The notes under the pieces were generated by a model. The model saw nothing but the letters and a program-made list of their open reading frames with translations. It searched no databases and was not told where the DNA came from. The position numbers were made by a program, and so were the translations under genes. Source: SZAS-18 sp031370675 (GTDB taxonomy: Bacteria; Verrucomicrobiota; Verrucomicrobiia; Chthoniobacterales; SZAS-18). Taken from it: 5,936 bases of DNA. Shown piece after piece: positions 1-5,455 of the stretch (position 1 is its first letter; every line of letters starts with the position of its first letter). The DNA lies in NCBI GenBank assembly GCA_031370675.1, contig JANMQT010000160.1, forward strand, positions 1 to 5,936, read 5' to 3'.

Positions 1-90
1 AGCTTCGATCATCGCGTGATCGACGGCGGTCGCGCCGGGCGCCTGCTGGCAAAGATCGTCGCGCTGCTCGAGTCGCCCGCGCAGCTCTGA
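1..90 (+). CDS. 2-oxo acid dehydrogenase E2 (dihydrolipoyl acyltransferase), C-terminal end only
   Basis: The window opens inside a plus-strand gene. Frame 1 reads 29 residues beginning SFDHRVIDGGRAG and ending ESPAQL before a TGA at 88-90. The DHRVIDG motif is the C-terminal catalytic signature of E2 acyltransferases of pyruvate, 2-oxoglutarate or branched-chain dehydrogenase complexes; its His (residue 4 of the visible part) and Asp (residue 8) take part in acyl transfer between lipoamide and coenzyme A. The lipoyl and E1/E3-binding domains must lie upstream, outside the window. The visible part is too short to say which complex it serves, so I give no symbol. It points toward der and is separated from it by an AT-rich convergent spacer. 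Family assignment is firm; substrate is unknown. Confidence 0.9.
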   Translation, partial: SFDHRVIDGGRAGRLLAKIVALLESPAQL

Positions 91-111
91 CGCGATGCCG
101 GTGGTTTTAGA

Positions 112-146
112 CTGAATTTATAGATTTCTTAAATTAAGAAATTCAG
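112..146. repeat. Overlapping inverted repeats, possible bidirectional terminator
   Basis: Two inverted repeats share bases. The outer one is CTGAATTT (112-119) with AAATTCAG (139-146), perfect 8-base arms. The inner one is ATTTCTTAA (124-132) with TTAAGAAAT (134-142), perfect 9-base arms around one base. Bases 139-142 belong to both, so the two folds compete, or form a cruciform in only one way at a time. On the plus strand AGTTTT follows (147-152), giving a short T-run downstream of the E2 gene; on the minus strand TCTAAAA follows, which is not terminator-like. The stems are AT-rich and weak as RNA, so the terminator role is an inference. Confidence 0.4.
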
Positions 147-150
147 AGTT

Positions 151-180
151 TTGGAGATCCGAGAATCCCGATTCCTCCAA
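151..180. repeat. Imperfect hairpin in convergent spacer
   Basis: TTGGAG (151-156) pairs with CTCCAA (175-180). The stem can continue with A157-T172, T158-A171, C159-G170 and G161-C169, with small bulges at C160 and T173-C174. The structure sits between the E2 and der 3' ends, so a terminator or mRNA-end-protecting role is plausible, but no uridine tract follows on either strand. Confidence 0.35.
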
Positions 181-185
181 TTTAC

Positions 186-210
186 AAATTTAGTAAATTT
201 AGCAATTTAG
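186..210. repeat. Short AAATTTAG direct repeats
   Basis: AAATTTAG occurs at 186-193 and 195-202, followed by a shortened CAATTTAG at 203-210. The spacing is 9 bases, then about 8. The core AAATTT is self-complementary, so the array reads similarly on both strands. It may be polymerase slippage in an AT-rich spacer or a protein-binding array; the sequence does not decide. Confidence 0.5.
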
Positions 211-257
211 TTCGAGGCACAGCTACTTCCCATCGCAGACGATCAGCAATCGATCGA

Positions 258-1703
258 TCACTTTGCCTTCTCGCGGCCGCGCAGGCGGATCGTGATCGGC
301 AGGCCCGGAAACGGATAGTCCTTGCGAATGGCTTTCTCGAGATACCGCCGGTAATCGGCCGTGAGTAGGCGCTCGTCGTTGCAGAAAAAGATGAAGCGCG
401 GGACCGGAATCGGCGTGGGCGCCAGTTCGTCGTTCGTGCGCGTCGCATAGAGCAGCTTGAAGCGCTTGTTGAAGACCGTGCGCGGCGGCTGGTGCTCCAT
501 CGCCGCCTGCAACAGCCGGTTGAGCGGTCCGGTCGGCGTCGGCGCGAGCGCGGCCGCGCGAATCTCCTCGACCGCCATGAACACCTTCCCGATGCCCGTC
601 TTTTCCTTGGCCGAAATAGCGATGAGCGGCGCGTGGTCGAGGAAGAAAAGCTCCGCGGCCGCGGAATCCAGAAACTCCTTCCGAAATTCCTTCAGCGTCT
701 TTCCCTCCTCCGCCTTGTCGATCAGATCCCATTTGTTGAGCAGCAACACGCATGGTTTTTTCGCCTCCTGGATCAGTCCCGCGATCTGCCGGTCCATTCG
801 CGTGACCCCCGCCTCCGCGTCGACCACCAGCACGCAAAGATCCGCGCGATGCACGCTCTTCTCCGAGCGCATCACGCTGAACACCTCGGCCGAGGTGTTG
901 TGGCGGCTGCGATGGCGCATGCCGGCCGTGTCGATCAGCACGTAGGGGCGGCCATTGAAGACGTGCGGAATGTCGACCGCGTCACGGGTCGTGCCCGCGA
1001 TGTCGCTGACGATCGTGCGGTCGTCCTTGAGGATTGCATTCGTCAGCGACGACTTGCCGACGTTCGGCCGCCCGAGTATCGAGATCCGCGGAGCGGCGCG
1101 CTGGCGCACCCGGGGGGCTGGCGGCGCATCCGGGTCATCAGATTCCGGCTCCTCGATCACCGGCGCCGCGGCGGGCAGCTTGGCTTCGATCGCCTCGACC
1201 AGATCGGAAATTCCGCGCCCGTGCGCCGCGCTCACGTTATAAACATCCTTGAAGCCCAGGCGCGTGAACTCGGCCATCAGCGGTGCGTGCTTGGACGTGT
1301 CAATCTTGTTCACCACCAGCACGACCGTGGCCCGCGAACGGCGCAAATACTTGGCGAGGTCCTGGTCCGCCGGCACGAGGCCCGCGCGGCCATCGACCGT
1401 GAAGACGACCACCGCAGCCGCCTGCACGGCGATCTCGGCCTCGGCCCGGACGCGATCGTGAAATTCGGCGTCGGCGATTTCCCCGATGCCACCCGTGTCG
1501 ATGATCTCGAACGGCGCCTCGCCCAGATTGCATTCCGCGACAATGCGGTCGCGCGTGATGCCGGGCTGGTCGTGCACGATCGCGATGCGTTCGCCCGCGA
1601 GCCGGTTGAAGAGCGCGGACTTGCCGACGTTGGGACGGCCGACGATCGCGACCACGCGTCGCGGAGCGTCTACTGCTTCTTCTTTCAGGGTTTCGGCGGC
1701 CAT
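258..1703 (-). CDS. der: Ribosome biogenesis GTPase Der (EngA)
   Basis: Der is a tandem-G-domain GTPase that binds and matures the 50S ribosomal subunit. From the ATG at 1703 the protein has 481 residues, close to the usual length (about 490 in E. coli). The first G domain has GRPNVGKS (22-29), PGITRDR (47-53), DTGG (69-72), NKID (132-135) and SAAHGRG (158-164). An acidic, proline-rich linker (about 181-206) leads to the second G domain with GRPNVGKS (211-218), AGTTRD (236-241), DTAG (258-261) and NKWD (323-326). The C-terminal KH-like domain follows, ending REKAK. All G motifs are intact. The frame stays open upstream to an ATG at 1811, but that start would overlap pgsA and add a non-family N-terminus. 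The chosen start is 31 bases after the pgsA stop; a GGAG (1716-1719) lies 12 bases before it, slightly far for a ribosome binding site. It is probably translated from a transcript shared with pgsA. Confidence 0.97.
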   Translation of the reverse strand: MAAETLKEEAVDAPRRVVAIVGRPNVGKSALFNRLAGERIAIVHDQPGITRDRIVAECNLGEAPFEIIDTGGIGEIADAEFHDRVRAEAEIAVQAAAVVVFTVDGRAGLVPADQDLAKYLRRSRATVVLVVNKIDTSKHAPLMAEFTRLGFKDVYNVSAAHGRGISDLVEAIEAKLPAAAPVIEEPESDDPDAPPAPRVRQRAAPRISILGRPNVGKSSLTNAILKDDRTIVSDIAGTTRDAVDIPHVFNGRPYVLIDTAGMRHRSRHNTSAEVFSVMRSEKSVHRADLCVLVVDAEAGVTRMDRQIAGLIQEAKKPCVLLLNKWDLIDKAEEGKTLKEFRKEFLDSAAAELFFLDHAPLIAISAKEKTGIGKVFMAVEEIRAAALAPTPTGPLNRLLQAAMEHQPPRTVFNKRFKLLYATRTNDELAPTPIPVPRFIFFCNDERLLTADYRRYLEKAIRKDYPFPGLPITIRLRGREKAK

Positions 1704-1734
1704 GCGCCCAACGTGCTCCGGGTTCGCCCCTGAT

Positions 1735-2307
1735 TCATCCTTTTTCGGAGGATTGAATTTGCCGTATGCCGTCGATGCCGTATCCGACCCACGATGCGAG
1801 CGTGAAGACACCCGCCAGGAGGATGACGACGATGGGCGGGGGCGTGTGCAATTGCAGCATCACCCACGCGATGGCGGCCATCTGGGTGACGGTGGTCACC
1901 TTGCCCATCCAGCTTGGTCGGACAATGACATCGCCATTCAGGAACTGCAGCAGGAGGCAGCCCAGCACGATGGCGATGTCGCGGGCGATCACGAGGATCA
2001 GAAACCAAAGGGGAAACTTCACCTCCCAATGTCCGAAGGTCAGGACCAACAGCGCGGAGAGCAGCAAGCCCTTGTCCGCAATCGGATCGAGGATCGTGCC
2101 CAGCTTGGTGTGCTGGTTGAACCGCCGCGCGACAAATCCATCGAGTCCATCGCTCACCGCCGCGACGACGAACACTCCGATCGCCGTCCAGCGCAGCCAC
2201 GGCTGGCGGTCGCCTTCGAGCACGCTTTCCCCATAGTAAATTGCGAGCATCACGAACGCCGGAATGGCGGCGATGCGCGCGAGGGTGATTTGATTCGCGA
2301 CAGTCAT
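1735..2307 (-). CDS. pgsA: CDP-alcohol phosphatidyltransferase, probable PgsA (CDP-diacylglycerol--glycerol-3-phosphate 3-phosphatidyltransferase)
   Basis: PgsA makes phosphatidylglycerol phosphate from CDP-diacylglycerol and glycerol-3-phosphate at the inner membrane, the committed step to phosphatidylglycerol and cardiolipin. The 190-residue protein (E. coli PgsA has 182) begins MTVANQITLARI, the typical N-terminus of this subfamily. The complete CDP-alcohol signature is present: D53, D56-G57, A60-R61, G70, D74 and D78, where the aspartates bind the metal and CDP moiety. Several hydrophobic membrane segments follow (for example around 113-133 and 160-180). The frame is open upstream to an ATG at 2370, but the family start fits 2307. 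No good ribosome binding site is visible; only GGAACC abuts the ATG, and a strong GC hairpin lies just upstream. der follows after 31 bases. A related CDP-alcohol transferase with another acceptor cannot be excluded. Confidence 0.88.
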   Translation of the reverse strand: MTVANQITLARIAAIPAFVMLAIYYGESVLEGDRQPWLRWTAIGVFVVAAVSDGLDGFVARRFNQHTKLGTILDPIADKGLLLSALLVLTFGHWEVKFPLWFLILVIARDIAIVLGCLLLQFLNGDVIVRPSWMGKVTTVTQMAAIAWVMLQLHTPPPIVVILLAGVFTLASWVGYGIDGIRQIQSSEKG

Positions 2308-2315
2308 GGTTCCGA

Positions 2316-2349
2316 GGGGGCCGGCGCGCAAACAGTGCCCACGGCCCCC
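2316..2349 (-). promoter_or_regulatory. Strong GC hairpin in the pgsA leader
   Basis: On the plus strand GGGGGCCG (2316-2323) and CGGCCCCC (2342-2349) are perfect complements, so the minus-strand transcript can form an 8-bp all-GC stem with an 18-base loop. The 3' side of the stem ends 8 bases before the pgsA ATG (2307), inside the region a ribosome would cover. It could slow initiation, insulate pgsA from the NTF2-like gene upstream, or act as a U-less terminator or RNase barrier. No T-run follows, so a classical intrinsic terminator is unlikely. The pairing is seen directly; the role is inferred. Confidence 0.45.
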
Positions 2350-2410
2350 GGCAGATGCAAGCGCGCGCATCCCGCCGCGGTTGGCCAGCCGGTTCCCGAC
2401 GCTCGCCCGG

Positions 2411-2920
2411 TTACTCCTCCTCTTCGATTTCGCTCGTCTCGGTCAGCACGCTGATCAGCCACTTCGCGTCCTGCTTGACGTACACCGCAATAAACGCCGC
2501 GGTCTCGGTGGATTTGTCCGGACCGGCGAATGTGGAGGTCGCATTTCCCACCGCTACGTCCGGGCCGAGGGTCCGAACCGAATCCAGCCGAAGCGTCAGG
2601 GTCCGTCCCTTGTGCGCCGCAATCGAGTCCTCGAGAGCTCGCAGGATGGGTCCGCGACCGCGCATGATCGCACCCTGGTCGTCGATCCAATCCGCATCCG
2701 TTGTGAAGCAAGCCGCCACCGACTTTGCGTCGACCTTATTAAACGCGGCCGAGAAATTTGCGAGCGCCTCGTTGAGTTCGGCTTTCGGCCCCGACGCGTC
2801 CCGCGCGAGCGAGTCGGATGCCGCGGGCGGTTTGTCCACTTTCGGTGCGTCGCCTTCGGCGGCCACCAGCAGTCGGAGGGGCAGGCAAAAAGCCAGGGCG
2901 AGAATCGCGGGAGCACGCAT
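2411..2920 (-). CDS. Secreted SnoaL/NTF2-like protein (SgcJ/EcaC-type fold)
   Basis: The 169-residue product starts with a likely signal peptide: MRAP, a hydrophobic stretch (about 5-19), and a VAA (19-21) cleavage site before EGD. A low-complexity Ala/Pro/Asp linker (about 22-45) follows. The mature domain (about 46-160) looks like the SnoaL-like/NTF2 cone fold of the SgcJ/EcaC family: an N-terminal helix with NFSAAFNKVDAKSVAACF, then DADWIDDQG and RGRGPILRAL, then beta strands ending in YVKQDAKWLI. The tail is acidic (EIEEEE). Members of this fold bind small ligands or are catalytic, but no substrate can be read here. The frame is open upstream into marC (to 3079), but the ATG at 2920 is chosen because it gives the signal peptide and avoids a large overlap. 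No Shine-Dalgarno site is visible. It sits 49 bases after marC and 103 bases before pgsA. A lipoprotein is unlikely: the only nearby Cys (C12) follows Phe. Confidence 0.8.
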   Translation of the reverse strand: MRAPAILALAFCLPLRLLVAAEGDAPKVDKPPAASDSLARDASGPKAELNEALANFSAAFNKVDAKSVAACFTTDADWIDDQGAIMRGRGPILRALEDSIAAHKGRTLTLRLDSVRTLGPDVAVGNATSTFAGPDKSTETAAFIAVYVKQDAKWLISVLTETSEIEEEE

Positions 2921-2969
2921 AAGTTCGGGGGATGTGACCGAGGGACCGTCCGCAAGGAATCGATCCGAA

Positions 2970-3650
2970 TCAAGCGCCTTGCGCGAATTGTTTGATGCCA
3001 TCGCCGACCAACCCGACGCCAATGCACACGAGCACGAGGCCCATGATTCGCGACATGGCGTCGAGGCCCTCGGGACCAAGCACTCGGACCAGGCGCGTCG
3101 AAACCCGGAACAGGGCCCAGATGATGAAGGTCACGATGAAAATGGCTGCGACCACGGTGGCATGTCCGACCAGCTTCTGCCGGAGCGTTTGTTCGGCCGC
3201 AATCCGGGTGGAAAAGCTGATGATGACGGCAATCGTGCCGGCGCCGGTGAGGCTGGGAAACGCCAGCGGCATGAAGGCGAAATCCTGCTGGGGCTCGGCG
3301 TCCGGGGAGATGACCGCGGTCGTGCACCGCGGCGAGGGAAAGATCAGGTTAAAGCCGAGGAAGGCCACGATGAGACCACCGGCAATCCGCAGCGCAGGCA
3401 GTGAGATCCCGAAGAACTGCATGATGAGTCCGCCCAGGAAAAGCGTGACCAGCATGATCAGCGCGGCGTTGCGCGAGACCCGCGCGGCGTAATCCGCGCG
3501 CTTTTCGTCCGACATGCCGGCGGTCAACGTGAGAAACAACGGCATGACGCTGAATGGATTCACGATCGCGATCAACGCGGCGATCACCACCAGCGCATGC
3601 TGCAGCGCGGCTTGGAATGCGGCGGCCTCGGGCATCGAAAAATCGGTCAC
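2970..3650 (-). CDS. MarC-family integral membrane protein
   Basis: This belongs to the MarC (UPF0056) family of inner-membrane proteins. The family was once linked to multiple antibiotic resistance, which was later not supported; its transported substrate is not established. From GTG at 3650 it has 226 residues with about six membrane segments (roughly 16-42, 61-80, 84-104, 128-147, 160-181, 199-216). Family motifs include IVNPFSVMPLFLTLT (29-43), RIAGGLIVAFLGFNLI (88-103) and FPSLTGAGTIAVI (131-143). A hydrophilic loop (105-125) separates helices 3 and 4, as usual for the family. Two starts are possible: the GTG at 3650, which overlaps the ppk2 stop in the sequence GTGA and has GGGAG 12 bases upstream, and an ATG at 3635 (221 residues) with no ribosome site of its own. 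I prefer the GTG because of the overlap, but either leaves the membrane core intact. Confidence 0.88.
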   Translation of the reverse strand: MTDFSMPEAAAFQAALQHALVVIAALIAIVNPFSVMPLFLTLTAGMSDEKRADYAARVSRNAALIMLVTLFLGGLIMQFFGISLPALRIAGGLIVAFLGFNLIFPSPRCTTAVISPDAEPQQDFAFMPLAFPSLTGAGTIAVIISFSTRIAAEQTLRQKLVGHATVVAAIFIVTFIIWALFRVSTRLVRVLGPEGLDAMSRIMGLVLVCIGVGLVGDGIKQFAQGA

Positions 3651-4555
3651 GCCGTGCCGCGGCTCCCGCCCTCCCCGGCGAGAAACTGCCGTGCCACTGC
3701 CAGTTCCTGCTTCTTGGCGTCGTCCACCTCGGGAAACTTCAAATTCAGCGATTCCAGCGCATCGGTAACCGCCGCGGCGACGACCAATCGGGTGTACCAC
3801 TTGTTGTCGGCCGGCACCACGAACCATGGCGCGTGCGCGGTGCTGGTGTGCCGGATCATGTCTTCGTACGCCGCCATGTATTGGTCCCAATAACCGCGTT
3901 CCTTGACGTCGGCGGGCGAGAATTTCCAGTTCTTCTCGTTTTCATCCAGCCGTTCCAGGAAACGGCGCTTTTGCTCATCCTTCGAAAGGTTCAGGAAGAA
4001 TTTCCGGACGATGACGCCGTTCCGCGAGAGGTACCGCTCGAAGGCGTTGATGTCCTCGAAACGATGTTTCCAGATTTTCATCCCCACGGCGCGTTTCGGC
4101 AGACGTTGATGCGCCAGGAACTCCGGGTGGACGCGCACCGCCAACACTTCCTCGTAATACGAGCGATTGAAGATTCCAATCCGGCCGCGTTCCGGCAACC
4201 GACGGCTCGTGCGCCAGAGAAAATCATGGTCCAACTCCTCCGAGGAAGGCGTCTTGAATGACGTGACCTCGCAACCCTGCGGGTTCACCCCGGACATGAC
4301 ATGCTTGATCGTGCTGTCCTTGCCGGCGGCATCCATCGCTTGAAAAATCAGCAGAACAGCCCAGCGATCCTGGGCGTATAGCGTTTCCTGCAGCGCGCTC
4401 AGGATCTTGACGCCCTCGCGCAGCAATTTCTTCGCGCCGTCCTTCGACCGGAGATTTCGCGTGTCGCCCGGGTCGTGATCCGCCAGCCGGAATTTTTCAC
4501 CGTTCGTGATCCGACACGGAGCGACGAGCGGGGGGACTTGCTTGCGGTACGACAT
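3647..4555 (-). CDS. ppk2: PPK2-family polyphosphate:nucleotide phosphotransferase (class III-like)
   Basis: PPK2 enzymes transfer phosphate from inorganic polyphosphate to nucleoside mono- or diphosphates in the cytoplasm. The 302-residue, single-domain protein has the Walker A region FQAMDAAGKDST (71-82), then SGVNPQGCEVTSFK (88-101), the Walker B region GIFNRSYYEEVL (127-138), a basic lid helix (KRRFLERL, 196-203), and the C-terminal WKFSPADVKERGYWDQY (210-226), HAPWFVVPADNKW (241-253) blocks. The single-domain length and the GVNPQG/TSFK block resemble the branch that phosphorylates both AMP and ADP, but class is an inference from memory of the family. The ATG at 4555 is chosen; the frame extends 8 codons to a GTG at 4579 with no ribosome site. 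The stop overlaps the likely marC start (GTGA). No PPK1 or exopolyphosphatase is in the window, so the source of polyphosphate is not shown. Confidence 0.95.
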   Translation of the reverse strand: MSYRKQVPPLVAPCRITNGEKFRLADHDPGDTRNLRSKDGAKKLLREGVKILSALQETLYAQDRWAVLLIFQAMDAAGKDSTIKHVMSGVNPQGCEVTSFKTPSSEELDHDFLWRTSRRLPERGRIGIFNRSYYEEVLAVRVHPEFLAHQRLPKRAVGMKIWKHRFEDINAFERYLSRNGVIVRKFFLNLSKDEQKRRFLERLDENEKNWKFSPADVKERGYWDQYMAAYEDMIRHTSTAHAPWFVVPADNKWYTRLVVAAAVTDALESLNLKFPEVDDAKKQELAVARQFLAGEGGSRGTA

Positions 4556-4616
4556 GGCTCTGTGCGGGACTTCCGCCACCGCCCAACCGACGCAACGGGT
4601 TCAGTCCAACCCCGCC

Positions 4617-4645
4617 GGTCTAACCGACCCGCCCACCCACGTCAA
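4617..4645 (-). promoter_or_regulatory. Candidate sigma-70-like promoter for ppk2
   Basis: On the minus strand TTGACG (4645-4640) is followed after 17 bases by TAGACC (4622-4617), about 60 bases upstream of the ppk2 ATG. The -35 box matches five of six consensus bases; the -10 box only three. A small inverted repeat, CGGT-CTA-ACCG (4616-4626), overlaps the -10 position. In GC-rich sequence such matches arise by chance, so this is a weak call supported mainly by its location in the 160-base gap between mgsA and ppk2. Confidence 0.25.
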
Positions 4646-4674
4646 TCGACATTGCGGCCGCCGATCTCCACTGG

Positions 4675-4688
4675 GCCGGGCCCCCGGC
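4675..4688 (-). terminator. Short GC hairpin downstream of mgsA, possible weak terminator
   Basis: GCCGG (4675-4679) pairs with CCGGC (4684-4688) around a four-base loop. It lies 27 bases after the mgsA stop and about 120 bases before the ppk2 start on the minus strand. There is no downstream T-run, so it would at best be a factor-assisted or partial stop signal. The remainder of 4556-4715 holds no gene that I can support. Confidence 0.2.
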
Positions 4689-4715
4689 TCTAGTCGCGCT
4701 TGTCCGGTCCCGGAT

Positions 4716-5195
4716 TCAGTCCGCCGGAAGCGCGCGCTGGGTGTAGGCGCTGTAGTCATCCATCGCGGGCACATAGACCGAATTCAGCAGCGGCGATGAG
4801 ATCAGGAAGTCTGCCGACGCTCGGTTGCAGGCGATCGGTAGATTGTAGACGACAGCGATGCGCAGCAGCGCCTTCACATCCACGTCATGCGGATGCGGCT
4901 CCATTGGATCCCAAAAGAAGATGATCATATCGACGCGGCCTTCCGCGATCATCGCACCCAATTGCTGGTCGCCGCCGAGCGGGCCGGATTTCAGGCGCGT
5001 AATCAAGAGCTCGGGCGAGTCCGAGTCAGCTTCCTTGTAGCTGGTGCGAATCGCCTCTTCCACGAGACGACCGGTCGTGCCGGTGCAAACCAACCGATGC
5101 TGCGAGAGTCCGAGGTAGTTCCAGTTTACCCACTCCACGAGGCCCTGCTTGCGATTGTCGTGGGCGACTAGCGCAATGGTCTTGGTCGTTTTCAT
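4716..5195 (-). CDS. mgsA: Methylglyoxal synthase
   Basis: MgsA converts dihydroxyacetone phosphate to methylglyoxal and free phosphate, a cytoplasmic bypass of lower glycolysis that relieves sugar-phosphate build-up; the E. coli enzyme is inhibited by phosphate. The 159-residue protein shows KTIALVAHDNRK (5-16, with H12 and D13), the phosphate-binding TGTTG (38-42), SGPLGGDQQLGA (70-81) with D76 aligning to the catalytic Asp71 of E. coli, IFFWDPMEPHPHDVD (92-106) with D96, H103 and D106 aligning to Asp91, His98 and Asp101, and IACNRASADFLISS near the end. All key residues are present. About 12 more residues lie between TGTTG and SGPLGG than in E. coli. The ATG at 5195 starts right at the family N-terminus; a TTG two codons upstream is less likely. 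An AGG (5204-5206) 8 bases before the ATG is a weak ribosome site. Long gaps on both sides suggest its own transcription unit. Confidence 0.96.
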   Translation of the reverse strand: MKTTKTIALVAHDNRKQGLVEWVNWNYLGLSQHRLVCTGTTGRLVEEAIRTSYKEADSDSPELLITRLKSGPLGGDQQLGAMIAEGRVDMIIFFWDPMEPHPHDVDVKALLRIAVVYNLPIACNRASADFLISSPLLNSVYVPAMDDYSAYTQRALPAD

Positions 5196-5455
5196 GGCCA
5201 AAGCCTATAGCCATTCTGGTTCCGCAATCGGGGCAATCCCTGCGAATCTCAGCCGATACAATTTCTTAAACCCTGTTCCTGAGTGTATTACGATACCACA
5301 TTGGCCCCACGGATTTCTGCGCGATATGCGGCTCGCGACAGGATGTCCCAGCTGAGCGGTGATATTTAGCCAGCGCGCGGTCCAGCTTGCACCTTCTCGT
5401 CCACATCGCTTGGTCGTGCAGCGTTGCTCGAACGCATCCGCGGGAGTCGGTCCGC
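5196..5455. other. Intergenic region upstream of mgsA, no gene seen
   Basis: This 260-base gap separates the stop of the TPR-like gene from the mgsA start, both on the minus strand, so it should hold the mgsA promoter and leader. I see no clear -35/-10 pair. Visible structure is limited to a 5-bp stem GCGTT/AACGC (5421-5425 with 5431-5435) without a T-run, and GTAT/ATAC arms at 5285-5296. A minus-strand frame that spans part of it (stop near 5205) has no recognisable protein features and overlaps the TPR-like gene, so I do not call it. Confidence 0.5.

Larger units (their letters stand above)
91..257. other. AT-rich convergent intergenic spacer with inverted and direct repeats
   Basis: This gap lies between the 3' ends of the E2 gene (plus) and der (minus). 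Its centre, about 106-210, is strikingly AT-rich against the surrounding high-GC sequence. It contains three repeat structures, listed separately: overlapping inverted repeats at 112-146, an imperfect hairpin at 151-180, and a run of AAATTTAG-type direct repeats at 186-210. No convincing reading frame belongs to it. The position suggests transcription termination for both flanking genes, but no hairpin here is followed by a strong T-run in either direction. Confidence 0.6.

Noticed and set aside
492..1733. Long plus-strand open frame of 413 codons antisense to der
   Set aside because: It is a high-GC shadow of der: the product is rich in Arg, His and Asp with no recognisable domain, and the minus strand encodes a complete Der with all G motifs.
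1704..1811. Upstream ATG at 1811 for der
   Set aside because: It would overlap pgsA by 77 bases and add 36 residues not typical of Der; the ATG at 1703 gives a normal family length.
1486..2454. Plus-strand open frame of 322 codons across der and pgsA
   Set aside because: It crosses three real gene boundaries and has low-complexity composition; the opposite strand carries the intact CDP-alcohol motif and Der N-terminus.
2885..2887. Cys 12 of the NTF2-like protein as a lipobox cysteine
   Set aside because: Phe precedes it, which does not fit the lipobox, and it lies too early in the hydrophobic stretch; an ordinary signal peptidase site at VAA fits better.
2355..3404. Plus-strand open frame of 349 codons antisense to the NTF2-like and marC genes
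   Set aside because: Composition is Ser/Arg/Ala-rich then His/Asp/Glu-rich without domains, as expected for a shadow of two GC-rich genes.
3554..4261. Plus-strand open frame of 235 codons antisense to ppk2
   Set aside because: The minus strand encodes a full PPK2 with Walker motifs; no protein features are seen on the plus strand.
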